Shown: positions 7,816 to 17,100 of the stretch, one piece after another | Layout: every line of letters starts with the position of its first letter | Numbering within the stretch: the first letter of the stretch is position 1 | Assembly (NCBI RefSeq): GCF_004217555.1 | Contig: NZ_SHKW01000003.1 | Location: forward strand, 164,187-228,186 | Length of the DNA stretch: 64,000 nucleotides | From: Edaphobacter modestus | GTDB taxonomy: Bacteria; Acidobacteriota; Terriglobia; Terriglobales; Acidobacteriaceae | Reading direction: 5' to 3' | Made by a program: the position numbers and the translations under genes | Notes under the pieces: generated by a model | What the model was told of the DNA's origin: nothing | Database searches by the model: none | The model's input: the letters and a program-made list of their open reading frames with translations, nothing else

Positions 7816-9540
7816 ATGGCTAAGAGAGTGGCTGAGCTGCTTGTAGATGTTTTGGTGGAAGCGGGAGTGCAGCGAGTTTACGGCGTCAGCGGAGATTCGC
7901 TCAACGGAATTACGGATTCGATTCGCACCCGCAAAGAGATTGAATGGGTCCATGTCCGCCATGAAGAGGTGGCAGCCTTCGCTGCAGGCGCCGAAGCCCA
8001 TCTCACCGGAAAATTGGCCGTGTGCGCCGGAAGCTGCGGTCCAGGAAACCTGCACCTCATTAATGGCCTCTACGACTGTCATCGGAGCCGCGTTCCTGTC
8101 CTTGCCATTGCGGCTCAGATCCCTAGTAACGAGATCGGTAGCGGATATTTTCAGGAGACTAATCCGGAGCATCTCTTCGCGGAATGCAGTCACTACTGCG
8201 AATTGGTCTCGCAGCCTGAGCAGATGCCACGCGTGCTCGAAATCGCAATCCAGAATGCAATTGCACGGCGCGGCGTCGCTGTAGTTGCCATTCCGGGCGA
8301 TGTGGCAATGCGAGAGGCTGTTGAGCAGGTATCTCGGCTTCATTTTCCTCCGCCAAAGCCTTCCGTGTGCCCTTCGGATGATGAGATCAATACCCTTGCG
8401 ACCCTGCTGAATCGGGCAAACAAAATAACCATCCTTGGTGGCGCGGGTTGCGCCGGTGCCCATGAAGAGCTGATTGAGCTTGCCGGCAAGCTACAGGCTC
8501 CCATCGTGCACGCGATGCGTGGTAAAGAGTTCATCGAGTATGACAACCCGTTCGATGTGGGCATGACGGGCCTGCTCGGATTCTCTTCCGGCTATCACGC
8601 AATGATGATCTGCGAAGTGTTGCTGATGCTGGGCACGGACTTTCCGTACCAGCAGTTCTTTCCCAAAGACGCCACGATTGTCCAGATTGATCTTCGCGGC
8701 GAACAGCTGGGACGCCGCAGCAATGTTGATTTCGGCTACGTGGGGGATATCAAGACAACGCTTCGATCTCTACTGCCCAAACTGAATCAAAACCAATACG
8801 AAACGCATTTGAAGGATTCAATCCAACACTATCGCAAAGTGCGAACGGACCTGGACGACCTGGCCACACCCAATTCCGGCAAGAAGCCAATCCATCCTCA
8901 ATATGTAGCCCGCGTACTTAATCAACTCTCGACCGACGACGCGATCTTCACTTGCGATGTGGGAACACCAACGGTCTGGGCTGCACGTTATCTCAGGATG
9001 AATGGCAAACGGAGACTCCTGGGTTCGTTTACACACGGATCCATGGCTAACGCATTACCGCAAGCCATCGGCGCACAGATGAGCCATCCCGGGCGGCAGG
9101 TGATCTCCATGTCGGGTGATGGCGGTTTCGCAATGCTCATGGGAGATCTGCTCACACTTAAACAGCACAACTTGCCTGTGAAGTTGATTATATTCAGGAA
9201 CGATTCGCTGGCTTTTGTCGAACTGGAGATGAAGGCTGCGGGCATCCTGGACTACGGAACAGATTTATATAATCCGGACTTCGCAAAGATTGCAGAGGGC
9301 GCAGGTCTTCTCGGTCTGCGAGCGGAAACTCCCGACCAGGTAGAACCTATGATCGCGCAAGCGCTCAAGCACGACGGCCCGGCGCTGGTCGAGGTCCTGG
9401 TTTCGCGGCAGGAACTCTCCATGCCTCCAACCATCACCTACGAACAAGCGAAAGGCTTCAGCCTCTTCATGATGAAAGCAGTTCTCAGCGGACGCGGTGA
9501 CGAAATCGTCGACCTCGCGCGAGTCAATCTATTTCGCTAA
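7816..9540 (+). CDS. poxB: pyruvate dehydrogenase (quinone) / pyruvate oxidase, PoxB
   Basis: 574 residues, close to the 572 of E. coli PoxB. The three domains of thiamine-diphosphate enzymes are in order. The N-terminal PYR domain has the catalytic Glu in VHVRHEEVAAFAAGAEA and the GSCGPGNLHLINGLYD motif. The central FAD domain follows (about 190-330). The C-terminal PP domain has GDGGFAMLMGDLLTLKQHNLPVKLIIFRND, the GDG...N ThDP/Mg signature. Family enzymes decarboxylate pyruvate to acetate and CO2 and pass electrons to membrane quinone. It heads a plus-strand block with malic enzyme, porin, dicarboxylate transporter and fumarase. AAGGG lies seven bases before the ATG. Operator 4 upstream hints at TetR control. 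Confidence 0.92.
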   Translation: MAKRVAELLVDVLVEAGVQRVYGVSGDSLNGITDSIRTRKEIEWVHVRHEEVAAFAAGAEAHLTGKLAVCAGSCGPGNLHLINGLYDCHRSRVPVLAIAAQIPSNEIGSGYFQETNPEHLFAECSHYCELVSQPEQMPRVLEIAIQNAIARRGVAVVAIPGDVAMREAVEQVSRLHFPPPKPSVCPSDDEINTLATLLNRANKITILGGAGCAGAHEELIELAGKLQAPIVHAMRGKEFIEYDNPFDVGMTGLLGFSSGYHAMMICEVLLMLGTDFPYQQFFPKDATIVQIDLRGEQLGRRSNVDFGYVGDIKTTLRSLLPKLNQNQYETHLKDSIQHYRKVRTDLDDLATPNSGKKPIHPQYVARVLNQLSTDDAIFTCDVGTPTVWAARYLRMNGKRRLLGSFTHGSMANALPQAIGAQMSHPGRQVISMSGDGGFAMLMGDLLTLKQHNLPVKLIIFRNDSLAFVELEMKAAGILDYGTDLYNPDFAKIAEGAGLLGLRAETPDQVEPMIAQALKHDGPALVEVLVSRQELSMPPTITYEQAKGFSLFMMKAVLSGRGDEIVDLARVNLFR

Positions 9541-9575
9541 CAACAACTAATTGAAAGGAAGCGAAGGATACGTAT

Positions 9576-11270
9576 ATGGCTACCACCCTACCCAGCACAT
9601 CAGCGAGTCGGTCAGATATTCCGACAGGAATGGATCTCCTTAATCGGCAAGGTCTGAACAAAGGCACCGCATTCACCGAGGAGGAGCGCATAAAACTTGG
9701 CCTGCTAGGGCTTCTTCCGCCACAGGTAGAAACACTTGATGAGCAGGTCGTTCGTTCTTACGAGGCTTTCCAGAAAAAGGATAATGATCTCGAGCGGCAT
9801 ATTTATTTGCGCGCTCTGCAGGACACCAACGAGGTTCTCTTTTACAGACTCCTGGTGGATCACATCGAAGAAATGACACCGCTGGTTTACACGCCAACGG
9901 TCGCGACAGCAATTGAACAATTTAGCCACATCTATCGCCGGCCTCGCGGACTATTCATTCCATATCCTTTGCGCGACTCAATCCCGCAGCTGCTTCGGAA
10001 TCGCCCTAATAAAGATGTCGATGTAATCGTAGTTACCGATGGCGAACGCATTCTGGGCATCGGTGATCAGGGCGCAGGCGGGCTTGGTATCTCGATTGGC
10101 AAGCTCTCGCTCTACACGACCATTGGTGGTGTTCGCCCGGAACGAACCTTACCGATCGTCTTGGATGTAGGCACTAATAACAAGGAACGACTGAATGATC
10201 CTGAGTACCTCGGCTGGCGTCACGAACGGATTACTGGCCAGGAGTATTTCGATTTCGTAGATCAGTTCGTTCAGGCGGTGAAGCAGGAGTTTCCTGAGAC
10301 ATGCCTGCAATGGGAAGACTTTGCAACTCCACATGCCCGGCCGATCCTCCAGCGTTATCGCGACCAGTTGCTGACTTTCAACGATGACATCCAGGTAACA
10401 GCGGTGGTCGTTCTCGGAGCTATTCTAGGTGCGGTCAACGTGACTGGAAAGAGTTTGAGCGAGCAACAGATCGTCATGCTCGGGGCAGGTGGGACCGGAA
10501 TCGGTGTCGCTGATGGCCTACGTGCGGCAATGATCAGCGAAGGACTAAGCGACGAAGAGGCCCGCAGCCGCTTCTGGATTGTCGACAAAGATGGCCTCTT
10601 ACATTCCGGCCGAAATGATCTGAGCGCGGAACAGCGTGTCTATACCCAGCCGGAGAGCAACATTGCCGGATGGCCCCGGAGTTCCAACGGACAGATTGGC
10701 CTGGCCGATGTGATCGGAAAACTCAATGCAACAATCCTGATCGGTTTCTCCACGGTTGGTGGTGCTTTTTCGGAACCAATTGTTCGCGAGATGGCGCGAA
10801 AGGTCGAGCGTCCTATTATCTTGCCGCTCTCGAATCCCACTTCAAAATCCGAAGCAACGGCAGAGGATCTTATTCGTTGGACCGATGGTCGCGCCCTGGT
10901 TGCGTCGGGTTCTCCGTTTGCACCTGTCACCCACAATGGGCGGACGATTACCATCGCGCAATGCAACAACGTTCATGTTTTTCCAGCAATGGGACTTGCC
11001 CTTGTTGCTTCCCGGGCTCGCCGGGTCACCGACGCAATGATGCAGGCCGCCGCTCGCGCGCTTGCCGCGAATTCTCCCGCACTCAAAGATCCTTCCGCGT
11101 CCCTGCTTTCTCCCCTGAAAGACAGCAGGCGAGTCGCCAGGGATATTGCGTTCGCGGTTGGCATTGAGGCTCAAAAACAGGGCCTAGCTCCGAAGACTAC
11201 CGAAGACGAACTGCGCCAGCGCGTGTTGAAGGCGCAGTGGACACCTACTTATCCAAAGTTTTCTGAATGA
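9576..11270 (+). CDS. maeA: NAD-dependent malic enzyme
   Basis: 564 residues, the length of E. coli MaeA/SfcA (565). Visible signatures: the N-terminal malic domain with FYRLLVDHIEEMTPLVYTPTV, the catalytic Tyr/Lys region (SHIYRRPRGLFI and VVTDGERILGIGDQGAGG), the metal ligands in FNDDIQVTAVVVLGAILGA, and the NAD-binding VMLGAGGTGIGVADGL. It converts malate to pyruvate and CO2 with NAD+. Directly after poxB (35-bp gap, GAAGGA nine bases before the ATG), it would feed pyruvate to PoxB. Together with FumC this gives a fumarate-malate-pyruvate-acetate route. Confidence 0.93.
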   Translation: MATTLPSTSASRSDIPTGMDLLNRQGLNKGTAFTEEERIKLGLLGLLPPQVETLDEQVVRSYEAFQKKDNDLERHIYLRALQDTNEVLFYRLLVDHIEEMTPLVYTPTVATAIEQFSHIYRRPRGLFIPYPLRDSIPQLLRNRPNKDVDVIVVTDGERILGIGDQGAGGLGISIGKLSLYTTIGGVRPERTLPIVLDVGTNNKERLNDPEYLGWRHERITGQEYFDFVDQFVQAVKQEFPETCLQWEDFATPHARPILQRYRDQLLTFNDDIQVTAVVVLGAILGAVNVTGKSLSEQQIVMLGAGGTGIGVADGLRAAMISEGLSDEEARSRFWIVDKDGLLHSGRNDLSAEQRVYTQPESNIAGWPRSSNGQIGLADVIGKLNATILIGFSTVGGAFSEPIVREMARKVERPIILPLSNPTSKSEATAEDLIRWTDGRALVASGSPFAPVTHNGRTITIAQCNNVHVFPAMGLALVASRARRVTDAMMQAAARALAANSPALKDPSASLLSPLKDSRRVARDIAFAVGIEAQKQGLAPKTTEDELRQRVLKAQWTPTYPKFSE

Positions 11271-11283
11271 GGAGAGGACTTCG

Positions 11284-11421
11284 ATGAATCGCTATTTCAA
11301 ACAGTTTTCGGTTTCATCCTTTGCGACCGCTTCGGGTTTTCTCCTAGCAGTGATCGTGGTGGTGACTGCCCCATTGCTCGCATCCACCGCGAACTTTGCA
11401 GTTCCCGACAACTGCGGATAG
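11284..11421 (+). CDS. small single-pass membrane or secreted protein (45 aa)
   Basis: Short ORF of 45 codons between maeA and the porin gene. It has GAGGAGAGGA in front and its ATG is 14 bases after the maeA stop. The protein is basic at the N-terminus (MNRYFKQF), followed by one hydrophobic helix (TASGFLLAVIVVVTAPLLASTA) and a ten-residue tail ending DNCG. It could be a one-helix membrane protein or a secretion signal with a mini tail; LLASTA-NF resembles a signal-peptidase site. I do not recognise a family. Its place in the operon and good ribosome site argue that it is translated. Confidence 0.55.
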   Translation: MNRYFKQFSVSSFATASGFLLAVIVVVTAPLLASTANFAVPDNCG

Positions 11422-11551
11422 GAAATAGTGATCCGCATCACCGGCCGCTGAATCAGCCTTCGGCCTTGCGCTATATCGCATCAGCAAGGCCATAGCTGAA
11501 TTAATAGAGGGTACGGTTTTCTCAAAAAATCTGAGAGGAGAGTAGGTTGCC

Positions 11552-13012
11552 ATGCGTGCAGTTCTGAATTTATCGTCGCCAAGTCTAGCGAGAACCGCTC
11601 GCTGTCTTAGCCTACTCATGCTCTTCGCGACTGGCTCTGCTTGGGCGCAAACGACTACGGACCCTACACCCGTTTGCGCCAAGGTGTCCTCAAATTTTCC
11701 GGCGCTGACCTACGACGAGGACAACCGGTACCTGAGCAATCCTGACTGCCGGACCGAACTCTTTGACCGACTGAAGTTCATCCCGTTACGGCACGAAGAT
11801 GAAAACTACTATCTGTCGTTCGGCGTTGTCAGTCGCGACCGAGGGGAATATTTCAGCGAGAACACCTGGGGAAGCGGTCCGGAGGGGAACGCTTACCTCA
11901 TGCAGCGCTACTACGGCCACCTGGATCTGCACCTCCGCGATCGGTTTCGCTTGTTCGGTGAGATTGGGAGCAGTCTCGAGACGGGCAGGAACGGCGGGCC
12001 GCGCTCGGGGATTGACGAAGACAAACTGGACATTCATCAGGCTTTCGTCGATCTCGGGATCTGGAAACGGGAAAAGGATTCCGTGTCATTGCGTGTAGGC
12101 CGTCAGGAAATGGCGCTCGGATCGTCGAATCTTGTCGCCACACGCGACGGGCGCAACATACGACGGAGTTTCGACGGATTTCGGCTGACGGCAGATGTGG
12201 CGCGTTGGACAGTAGATGGGTTCGCTTTGCGGCAAAGCGAGGCGGATCAGGATCTCTTCGATGATTCACTCGATCACAACACGAGTTTCTGGGGAATCTA
12301 CGGTGTACATGCTTTTCCGGTCCTGCCGGGGGGGCACGTCGATCTCTACTACATGGGGCAGGACAACAAGCTCGACAAGTACGTAAAGGGTTCGGGCCGC
12401 GAGCAGCGGGAAACGATTGGAACTCGTTTCTGGGGAGCCACTCCACACTGGGACTACAACGATGAGTTTATCTATCAGTTCGGCCGGTTCGCGGCTGGCG
12501 ATATCAGTGCGTGGTCGGTTTCGACGCAAACAGGTTACAGGTTCGACTCGATTCCATGGAAGCCGCGGTTGGGCTTCAAGATGGATGCCTTCAGCGGAGA
12601 CGGGAATCGTAAAGGCAAGACCCTTGGCACATTCAATGCCTTGTACGAAGCGGGGCCCTACTTCAGCTACGCGGAGCTCTTCGGAAAACGCGACCTGATT
12701 GATATACAGCCGTCGCTCCGATTGAATCCGATTAAGAAGCTGACGCTCACGCCAAACGCCGCCTTCTACTGGCGCGAGAGCGATCAGGACGGACTCTACG
12801 CGGTTGCTTCCGGGGCAATTGTTGTTGCTGGAACAAATAGCACCGCCCGCTACATCGGAAGCCACGCTGCATTGCAAGCAAAGTGGGATGCGAATCGACA
12901 CGCCACGTTCTTCACAGAGTATATGCATTTCTTTACGGGCGATTTTCTGAAGCAATCCACGGCAGGAAAGAACATCAATTATTGGACCGGCTGGCTCGAA
13001 ATCCGATATTGA
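11552..13012 (+). CDS. alginate-export-family beta-barrel porin (paralogue 1)
   Basis: 486 residues. Signal peptide at 1-29 (SLLMLFATGSAWA-QT), then an outer-membrane beta-barrel of the alginate_exp type: YYGHLDLHLRDRFRLFGEIGSSLETGRNG, DEDKLDIHQAFVDLG, SLRVGRQEMALGSSNLVATRDGRNIRRSFDGFRL, and a C-terminal aromatic strand ending WTGWLEIRY. Despite the name, the family includes porins for many anionic or aromatic substrates. Its position between malic enzyme and the DASS carrier suggests outer-membrane uptake of the same C4-dicarboxylate-type substrate. A second, diverged member is at 36547-38019. GGAG precedes the ATG by about nine bases. Confidence 0.85.
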   Translation: MRAVLNLSSPSLARTARCLSLLMLFATGSAWAQTTTDPTPVCAKVSSNFPALTYDEDNRYLSNPDCRTELFDRLKFIPLRHEDENYYLSFGVVSRDRGEYFSENTWGSGPEGNAYLMQRYYGHLDLHLRDRFRLFGEIGSSLETGRNGGPRSGIDEDKLDIHQAFVDLGIWKREKDSVSLRVGRQEMALGSSNLVATRDGRNIRRSFDGFRLTADVARWTVDGFALRQSEADQDLFDDSLDHNTSFWGIYGVHAFPVLPGGHVDLYYMGQDNKLDKYVKGSGREQRETIGTRFWGATPHWDYNDEFIYQFGRFAAGDISAWSVSTQTGYRFDSIPWKPRLGFKMDAFSGDGNRKGKTLGTFNALYEAGPYFSYAELFGKRDLIDIQPSLRLNPIKKLTLTPNAAFYWRESDQDGLYAVASGAIVVAGTNSTARYIGSHAALQAKWDANRHATFFTEYMHFFTGDFLKQSTAGKNINYWTGWLEIRY

Positions 13013-13050
13013 ACGCAACCAGATCAAGTTCAATTTCTAAGGGGAACCGT

Positions 13051-14610
13051 ATGGGAACAGAAGTTTCAACCACGATTGTGGGAAGTGCCAATCAGGCTCC
13101 TTCGTCCAAAGATACTGTCGCAACACCGAGCGGACGACCCGAAGCAAAGGCGACGATTTCTATATGGAAAGCCATAGCGCCTATTGCCATCACGGTCGTT
13201 CTCGCTTTGTTGCCTGTGCCTTCGGGGCTCGCTCCTCATGGTTGGTACTTCTTTTCCATTTTTGTTGGCGTAATCGTTGGCCTCGTTCTCGAACCATTGC
13301 CCGGCGCAGCCATCGCAGTGATCGGTATAACGCTGGTGACGGTGCTTGCACGTTTCGCGTTGTTTAGTCCGCAACAGTTAGCGGAGTCGGGCTTTCGTCC
13401 GGCAAGCGCTGCCCTCGCCTGGGCGCTGTCGGGCTATAGCAATTCCACGGTGTGGCTCATATTTGGAGCTTTCATACTCGCACTAGCCTATTCGAATACA
13501 GGACTGGGCCACCGCATTGCTCTTGTCATCATCAAGCGCATGGGCAAGAGCACTCTCCTCCTGGGTTACGGGATAGCATTGGCCGATACGATCTTGGCGC
13601 CATTCATACCATCACCCGCTGCGCGCAGCGGAGGAATCATTTACCCCATCGTGAACGATCTCGCACTTGACTACGGTTCGAAGCCAAACGATCCCACTTC
13701 GCGCCGGGTCGGATCCTATCTCATGTGGGTCGCCATCATGACCACATGCGTGACAAGTTCACTTTTTCTTACAGGCGCCTCCTTTAATTTGCTGGCTGCT
13801 GGATTTGTCGAAAAACTTGCGCACGTTGAGCTCCGATGGACGGATTGGTTTATCACTGTCGCGCCCGCCATAATCCCGCTTCTCGTTCTCGTCCCCGTGT
13901 TGACTTACTGGCTTTACCCGCCGGAAGTGAAGAAGAACGAAGAAGTCTCAAAGTGGGCGGCGACGCAACTTGAAAAGATCGGACCACTCTCGCGAAACGA
14001 AATGATTTTGGCGGCCATTGTCGTCCTCTCGCTTGTGTTGTGGGTTGCAGGGGGCACATACGTCGGCGCCGCGACCGTTGCAGGGATTGCCGTCTCCCTG
14101 CTGCTGATCACGCGGGTTTTGAGCTGGAATGACATCGCGGGGCACAAGCGTGCCTGGACGACGTTCGCCTGGCTCGGCGCATTAATCTCTCTTTGCGATG
14201 GGCTCAACCGCGTCGGCTTCGTGAAGTGGTTCGCCGATGGCATTGCATTGCACATGCGCGGACTCTCCCCTCACTTCGCAATGATTATTTTGCTCGTCTT
14301 GTTTTTCGTGGCGCATTACCTGTTTGCCAGCGTGGACGCGTACACGACTGCGCTGCTGCCAGTGATCCTGTTGACCGGCGCTGCCATCCCGGGCATTCCC
14401 ATAAAGCAATTCGCGTTACTGCTATGCATGGAGCTGGGGATCATGGGAGTCATCACCCCGTTCGCGGATGCGGCCAGCCCGATCTACGCCAATAGCGGAT
14501 ACCTACCCTCCAAGGACTACTGGCGCTTAGGAACGATTTTCGGAGCAATCTTTCTCATCGTGTCGCTCGCAATTGGTGTGCCCTGGGCGTCGCTGCTCTG
14601 GGGGAAATAA
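13051..14610 (+). CDS. DASS/SLC13 (CitT-type) dicarboxylate transporter
   Basis: 519 residues from the ATG at 13051 (AAGGGG seven bases upstream); the frame is open further 5' into the porin gene, which is not expected to be coding. About 12-14 membrane helices. The family's paired substrate/sodium motifs are visible: the SNSTVWLIFGAF segment, an SPAARSGGIIYPIV element and the late TPFADAASPIYANSGY stretch. CitT/2-oxoglutarate-malate translocator relatives exchange di- and tricarboxylates. Between the porin and fumC it most likely imports fumarate, malate, succinate or an analogue. The exact substrate is inferred from context. Confidence 0.87.
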   Translation: MGTEVSTTIVGSANQAPSSKDTVATPSGRPEAKATISIWKAIAPIAITVVLALLPVPSGLAPHGWYFFSIFVGVIVGLVLEPLPGAAIAVIGITLVTVLARFALFSPQQLAESGFRPASAALAWALSGYSNSTVWLIFGAFILALAYSNTGLGHRIALVIIKRMGKSTLLLGYGIALADTILAPFIPSPAARSGGIIYPIVNDLALDYGSKPNDPTSRRVGSYLMWVAIMTTCVTSSLFLTGASFNLLAAGFVEKLAHVELRWTDWFITVAPAIIPLLVLVPVLTYWLYPPEVKKNEEVSKWAATQLEKIGPLSRNEMILAAIVVLSLVLWVAGGTYVGAATVAGIAVSLLLITRVLSWNDIAGHKRAWTTFAWLGALISLCDGLNRVGFVKWFADGIALHMRGLSPHFAMIILLVLFFVAHYLFASVDAYTTALLPVILLTGAAIPGIPIKQFALLLCMELGIMGVITPFADAASPIYANSGYLPSKDYWRLGTIFGAIFLIVSLAIGVPWASLLWGK

Positions 14611-14631
14611 ATTTCAGGAGGGTCAAAAAAT

Positions 14632-16056
14632 ATGACTGTTACAACCGTCAATCAGTTTCGTGTCGAAGAGGATGCCTTAGGAAACGTGCAGGTTCCGGGG
14701 GAGCATCTGTGGGGTGCCCAAACCCAGCGTTCTCACATGAACTTCCCCATTGGCGTGGAACGCTTTCGTTGGGGCCGACCGGTCCTTCGAGCCCTTGGCA
14801 TTCTGAAAAAGTGTGCAGCCTTGGCCAACGGGGAATTGGGCCAGCTTCCTAAGGAGAAAGTCGACCTGATCGTCCGTGCTGCGCAGGAAGTGATCGACGG
14901 CCGATGGGATGATGAGTTTCCGCTGGTTGTCTTCCAGACCGGGTCTGGCACACAGACCAACATGAACGCCAATGAGGTGATTGCCAATCGTGCGATCGAA
15001 ATTGCCGGCGGCGTCGTTGGCTCTAAGAAACCAATTCATCCCAACGATGATGTAAATCATAGTCAGTCCTCGAACGATACGTTTCCCACGGCAATGCACA
15101 TTGCGACTGTGGCGACAATCGAGGACAAGTTGTTTCCGACCCTCAGCAGCCTGCGCAATGTACTCGAAGAGAAATCGCAACACTATAGCGATGTTGTTAT
15201 GGTTGGGCGGACGCATCTTCAGGACGCAACGCCGCTCACCCTCGGCCAATTGATCTCCGGCTGGGTAGCGCAAATCGATCAGGCAATCGATAGCATTCGC
15301 CAATCTCTCCCGGGTGTATATGCGCTGGCTATCGGAGGCACAGCAGTAGGCACGGGACTCAATGCTGATCCTCATTTCGGTGAAGTGGCTGCGCGGCGGA
15401 TCGCGGAAGAAACCGGGCATCCATTTGTCTCAGCGCCCAACAAATTTGCGGCACTCTCGGCGCACGACGGAATGGTCAGTGTGAGCGGAGCACTCCGCAC
15501 GCTTGCCGGGGCGTTGATGAAGATCGCGAATGATGTGCGATGGTATGCATGCGGTCCGCGTGCCGGGTTCGGTGAACTCAATATCCCCGGAAACGAACCT
15601 GGGTCCTCCATTATGCCGGGGAAAATTAATCCCACCCAATGTGAAGCGCTGACGATGGTTGCTGTTCAGGTGTTTGGCAATGATCACGCGGTGGCGTTCG
15701 CAGGTTCGCAGGGCAACTTCCAACTGAATGTATATAAGCCGGTCATGCTGCACAACGTTCTCACCTCGATCGAACTTCTTGCCGATGCCTCGCGTTCCTT
15801 CTGTGATCGCTGTGCCATCGGAATCGAGCCGAACGAAAAACGCATCAAGGAGCACCTCGACAATTCCCTGATGCTGGTAACAGCTCTCAACCCATACATT
15901 GGATACGAGAAGGCGGCGAAGATCTCACTGACTGCGTACCACGAAGATCTCAGCTTGCGTGAGGCTGCGTTGAAGCTCGGATTCTTAACCGCGGAGCAGT
16001 TTGATTCATGGGTACGTCCGCAGGATATGACTCATCCGCTGACCGGAAATTCGTGA
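14632..16056 (+). CDS. fumC: fumarate hydratase class II
   Basis: 474 residues, the usual class II length. Motifs: GSGTQTNMNANEVIANRA, HPNDDVNHSQSSNDTFPTAMHI, and the family signature GSSIMPGKINPTQCE with the catalytic Ser region. It is an iron-independent, homotetrameric cytosolic enzyme interconverting fumarate and malate. It closes the dicarboxylate block, 21 bp after the transporter stop, with AGGAGG nine bases before the ATG. A similar N-terminus (VEEDALGNVQVPGEHLWGAQTQRS) separates it from the aspartases. Confidence 0.93.
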   Translation: MTVTTVNQFRVEEDALGNVQVPGEHLWGAQTQRSHMNFPIGVERFRWGRPVLRALGILKKCAALANGELGQLPKEKVDLIVRAAQEVIDGRWDDEFPLVVFQTGSGTQTNMNANEVIANRAIEIAGGVVGSKKPIHPNDDVNHSQSSNDTFPTAMHIATVATIEDKLFPTLSSLRNVLEEKSQHYSDVVMVGRTHLQDATPLTLGQLISGWVAQIDQAIDSIRQSLPGVYALAIGGTAVGTGLNADPHFGEVAARRIAEETGHPFVSAPNKFAALSAHDGMVSVSGALRTLAGALMKIANDVRWYACGPRAGFGELNIPGNEPGSSIMPGKINPTQCEALTMVAVQVFGNDHAVAFAGSQGNFQLNVYKPVMLHNVLTSIELLADASRSFCDRCAIGIEPNEKRIKEHLDNSLMLVTALNPYIGYEKAAKISLTAYHEDLSLREAALKLGFLTAEQFDSWVRPQDMTHPLTGNS

Positions 16057-16129
16057 GTGAAAGGTGAAACGCGGGTCTAACGCAATGTCGAGATGGTTGA
16101 AACGGCACTTGCTCCTCGTGTGTATTGCT

Positions 16130-16560
16130 ATGCAGTTGCCACCGGAAGCCGGCCAGAACTAGTTCCGTCTTCGGTATAGGACAGCAGTCGATCATTTTCA
16201 ATCAAGTAATCCGCTCCCAAGGCCGGGTCTGTCCATGGACGGAAGTCTTTTCGTAATGTGGTTTGGGTCATGACTGCGATTGCGCTCGCCATCTCGTCAC
16301 CAGTCGGTCGTGCGCCGACCATCAGAAAGGTTCATCAAAACCTGGCGCCGATCCGGATCGTCTTCGATCTCAGCTTTCTCAAAGACTTCCGGTAGATGGT
16401 TCCGAAGAGATTCAGCATCCGATAGGCTCTTGAGCCCCGTCGCAAACGCGGCGAACTTGTGGTGGCCGAAGTAACTGTGAGGCGCCCCAGTCGCAAGAAA
16501 TCAGATAGTCATAGCTGATCCGGATTCCGACCTTGTCGTCAGCATCCACGATGACCTGCC
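16130..16560 (-). pseudogene. type II NADH dehydrogenase (NDH-2) fragment
   Basis: Minus-strand reading gives, across at least two frame changes, pieces that line up with the middle of NDH-2. They are ISYDYLI, then SYFGHHKFAAFATGLKSLSDAESLRNHLPEVFEKAEIEDDPDRRQ, then VGARPTGDEMASAIAVMT (a worn GGGPTGVE motif of the second nucleotide-binding fold). Both the FAD-binding N-terminus and the membrane-binding C-terminus are absent. It is a decayed internal fragment. Confidence 0.7.
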
Positions 16561-16572
16561 CGTTAGTAGCGC

Positions 16573-16735
16573 CTAGAGCCACTGCTCGTCAACGAACAGG
16601 CGGGAGGTGTGGCTGCGGGTGATTTTCCACTCGCCATCGACCTAGCGATAGTCCTGACGGATGTGGCCGTAGCCGTTGAAGATGCAGTACCGGGTCTTCA
16701 CGAGATCGTGAAGTCGCCCCACCGACGATTACTAG
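16573..16735 (-). pseudogene. SnoaL/NTF2-like protein, C-terminal fragment
   Basis: Minus strand encodes GYGHIRQDYR, stop (TAG), VDGEWKITRSHTSRLFVDEQWL, stop. This is the end of a SnoaL-like domain, where a Trp codon would be expected at the TAG. No start or N-terminal half is found. It lies beside the hydroxyarylic decarboxylase genes and may once have belonged to that cluster. Confidence 0.65.
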
Positions 16736-16830
16736 CGGATGCTCTACGTGCCTGCAAATACCGGCGCTTATTCCAATCCAGCTCACTCCAGGTTGGCCGA
16801 AGTGAGCTGGAATTGGCAGCCCCCTTCCAC

Positions 16831-17073
16831 TCAGCGATCCGGGTGGGCGATGGCCGGCATCACGGGAATGTCTTTGAGTTTTTCGAGCTTCACCTTGAAG
16901 CGTGTGGGGTACTGCTTCGGGTCAGTAATCGTCTTCGGCTCAGTCGACCGCCAGGTAAACAGGCAGTCGTCACATCCGTAGAGCGTCCATACGCCTGCAA
17001 CAGGAGACTCGAATCGAACCCCTGTCGAGGTAGACTCACATCGTGGGCAAATCAGAGTGCTTTTATATGTCAT
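16831..17073 (-). CDS. non-oxidative hydroxyarylic acid decarboxylase subunit D (BsdD/VdcD-like)
   Basis: 80 residues. Two zinc-ribbon-like Cys pairs (ICPRC near residue 8 and YGCDDC near 33), then the family core GVWTLYGCDDCLFTWRSTEP, and KQYPTRFKVKLEKLKDIPVMP at the end. This is the small D subunit found with the UbiD-like C subunit in vanillate / 4-hydroxybenzoate decarboxylases, where it is needed for full activity. It starts 27 bp after the subunit C stop, with AGAGGA before the ATG, so the two are co-transcribed. Confidence 0.85.
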   Translation of the reverse strand: MTYKSTLICPRCESTSTGVRFESPVAGVWTLYGCDDCLFTWRSTEPKTITDPKQYPTRFKVKLEKLKDIPVMPAIAHPDR

Positions 17074-17100
17074 AATGATTCCTCTTAGTCTTTGCTAACG

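Noticed and set aside
12266..13033. Minus-strand 255-codon ORF opposite the porin
   Set aside because: Shadow of the beta-barrel gene; no family features.
14677..15420. Minus-strand 247-codon ORF opposite fumC
   Set aside because: Shadow of fumC, whose motifs and start are unambiguous.
16831..17073. Generic zinc-ribbon or ferredoxin-like small protein
   Set aside because: Adjacent UbiD-type subunit, size, the two Cys pairs and the GVW-Y-C-C-TWR order fit decarboxylase subunit D better.
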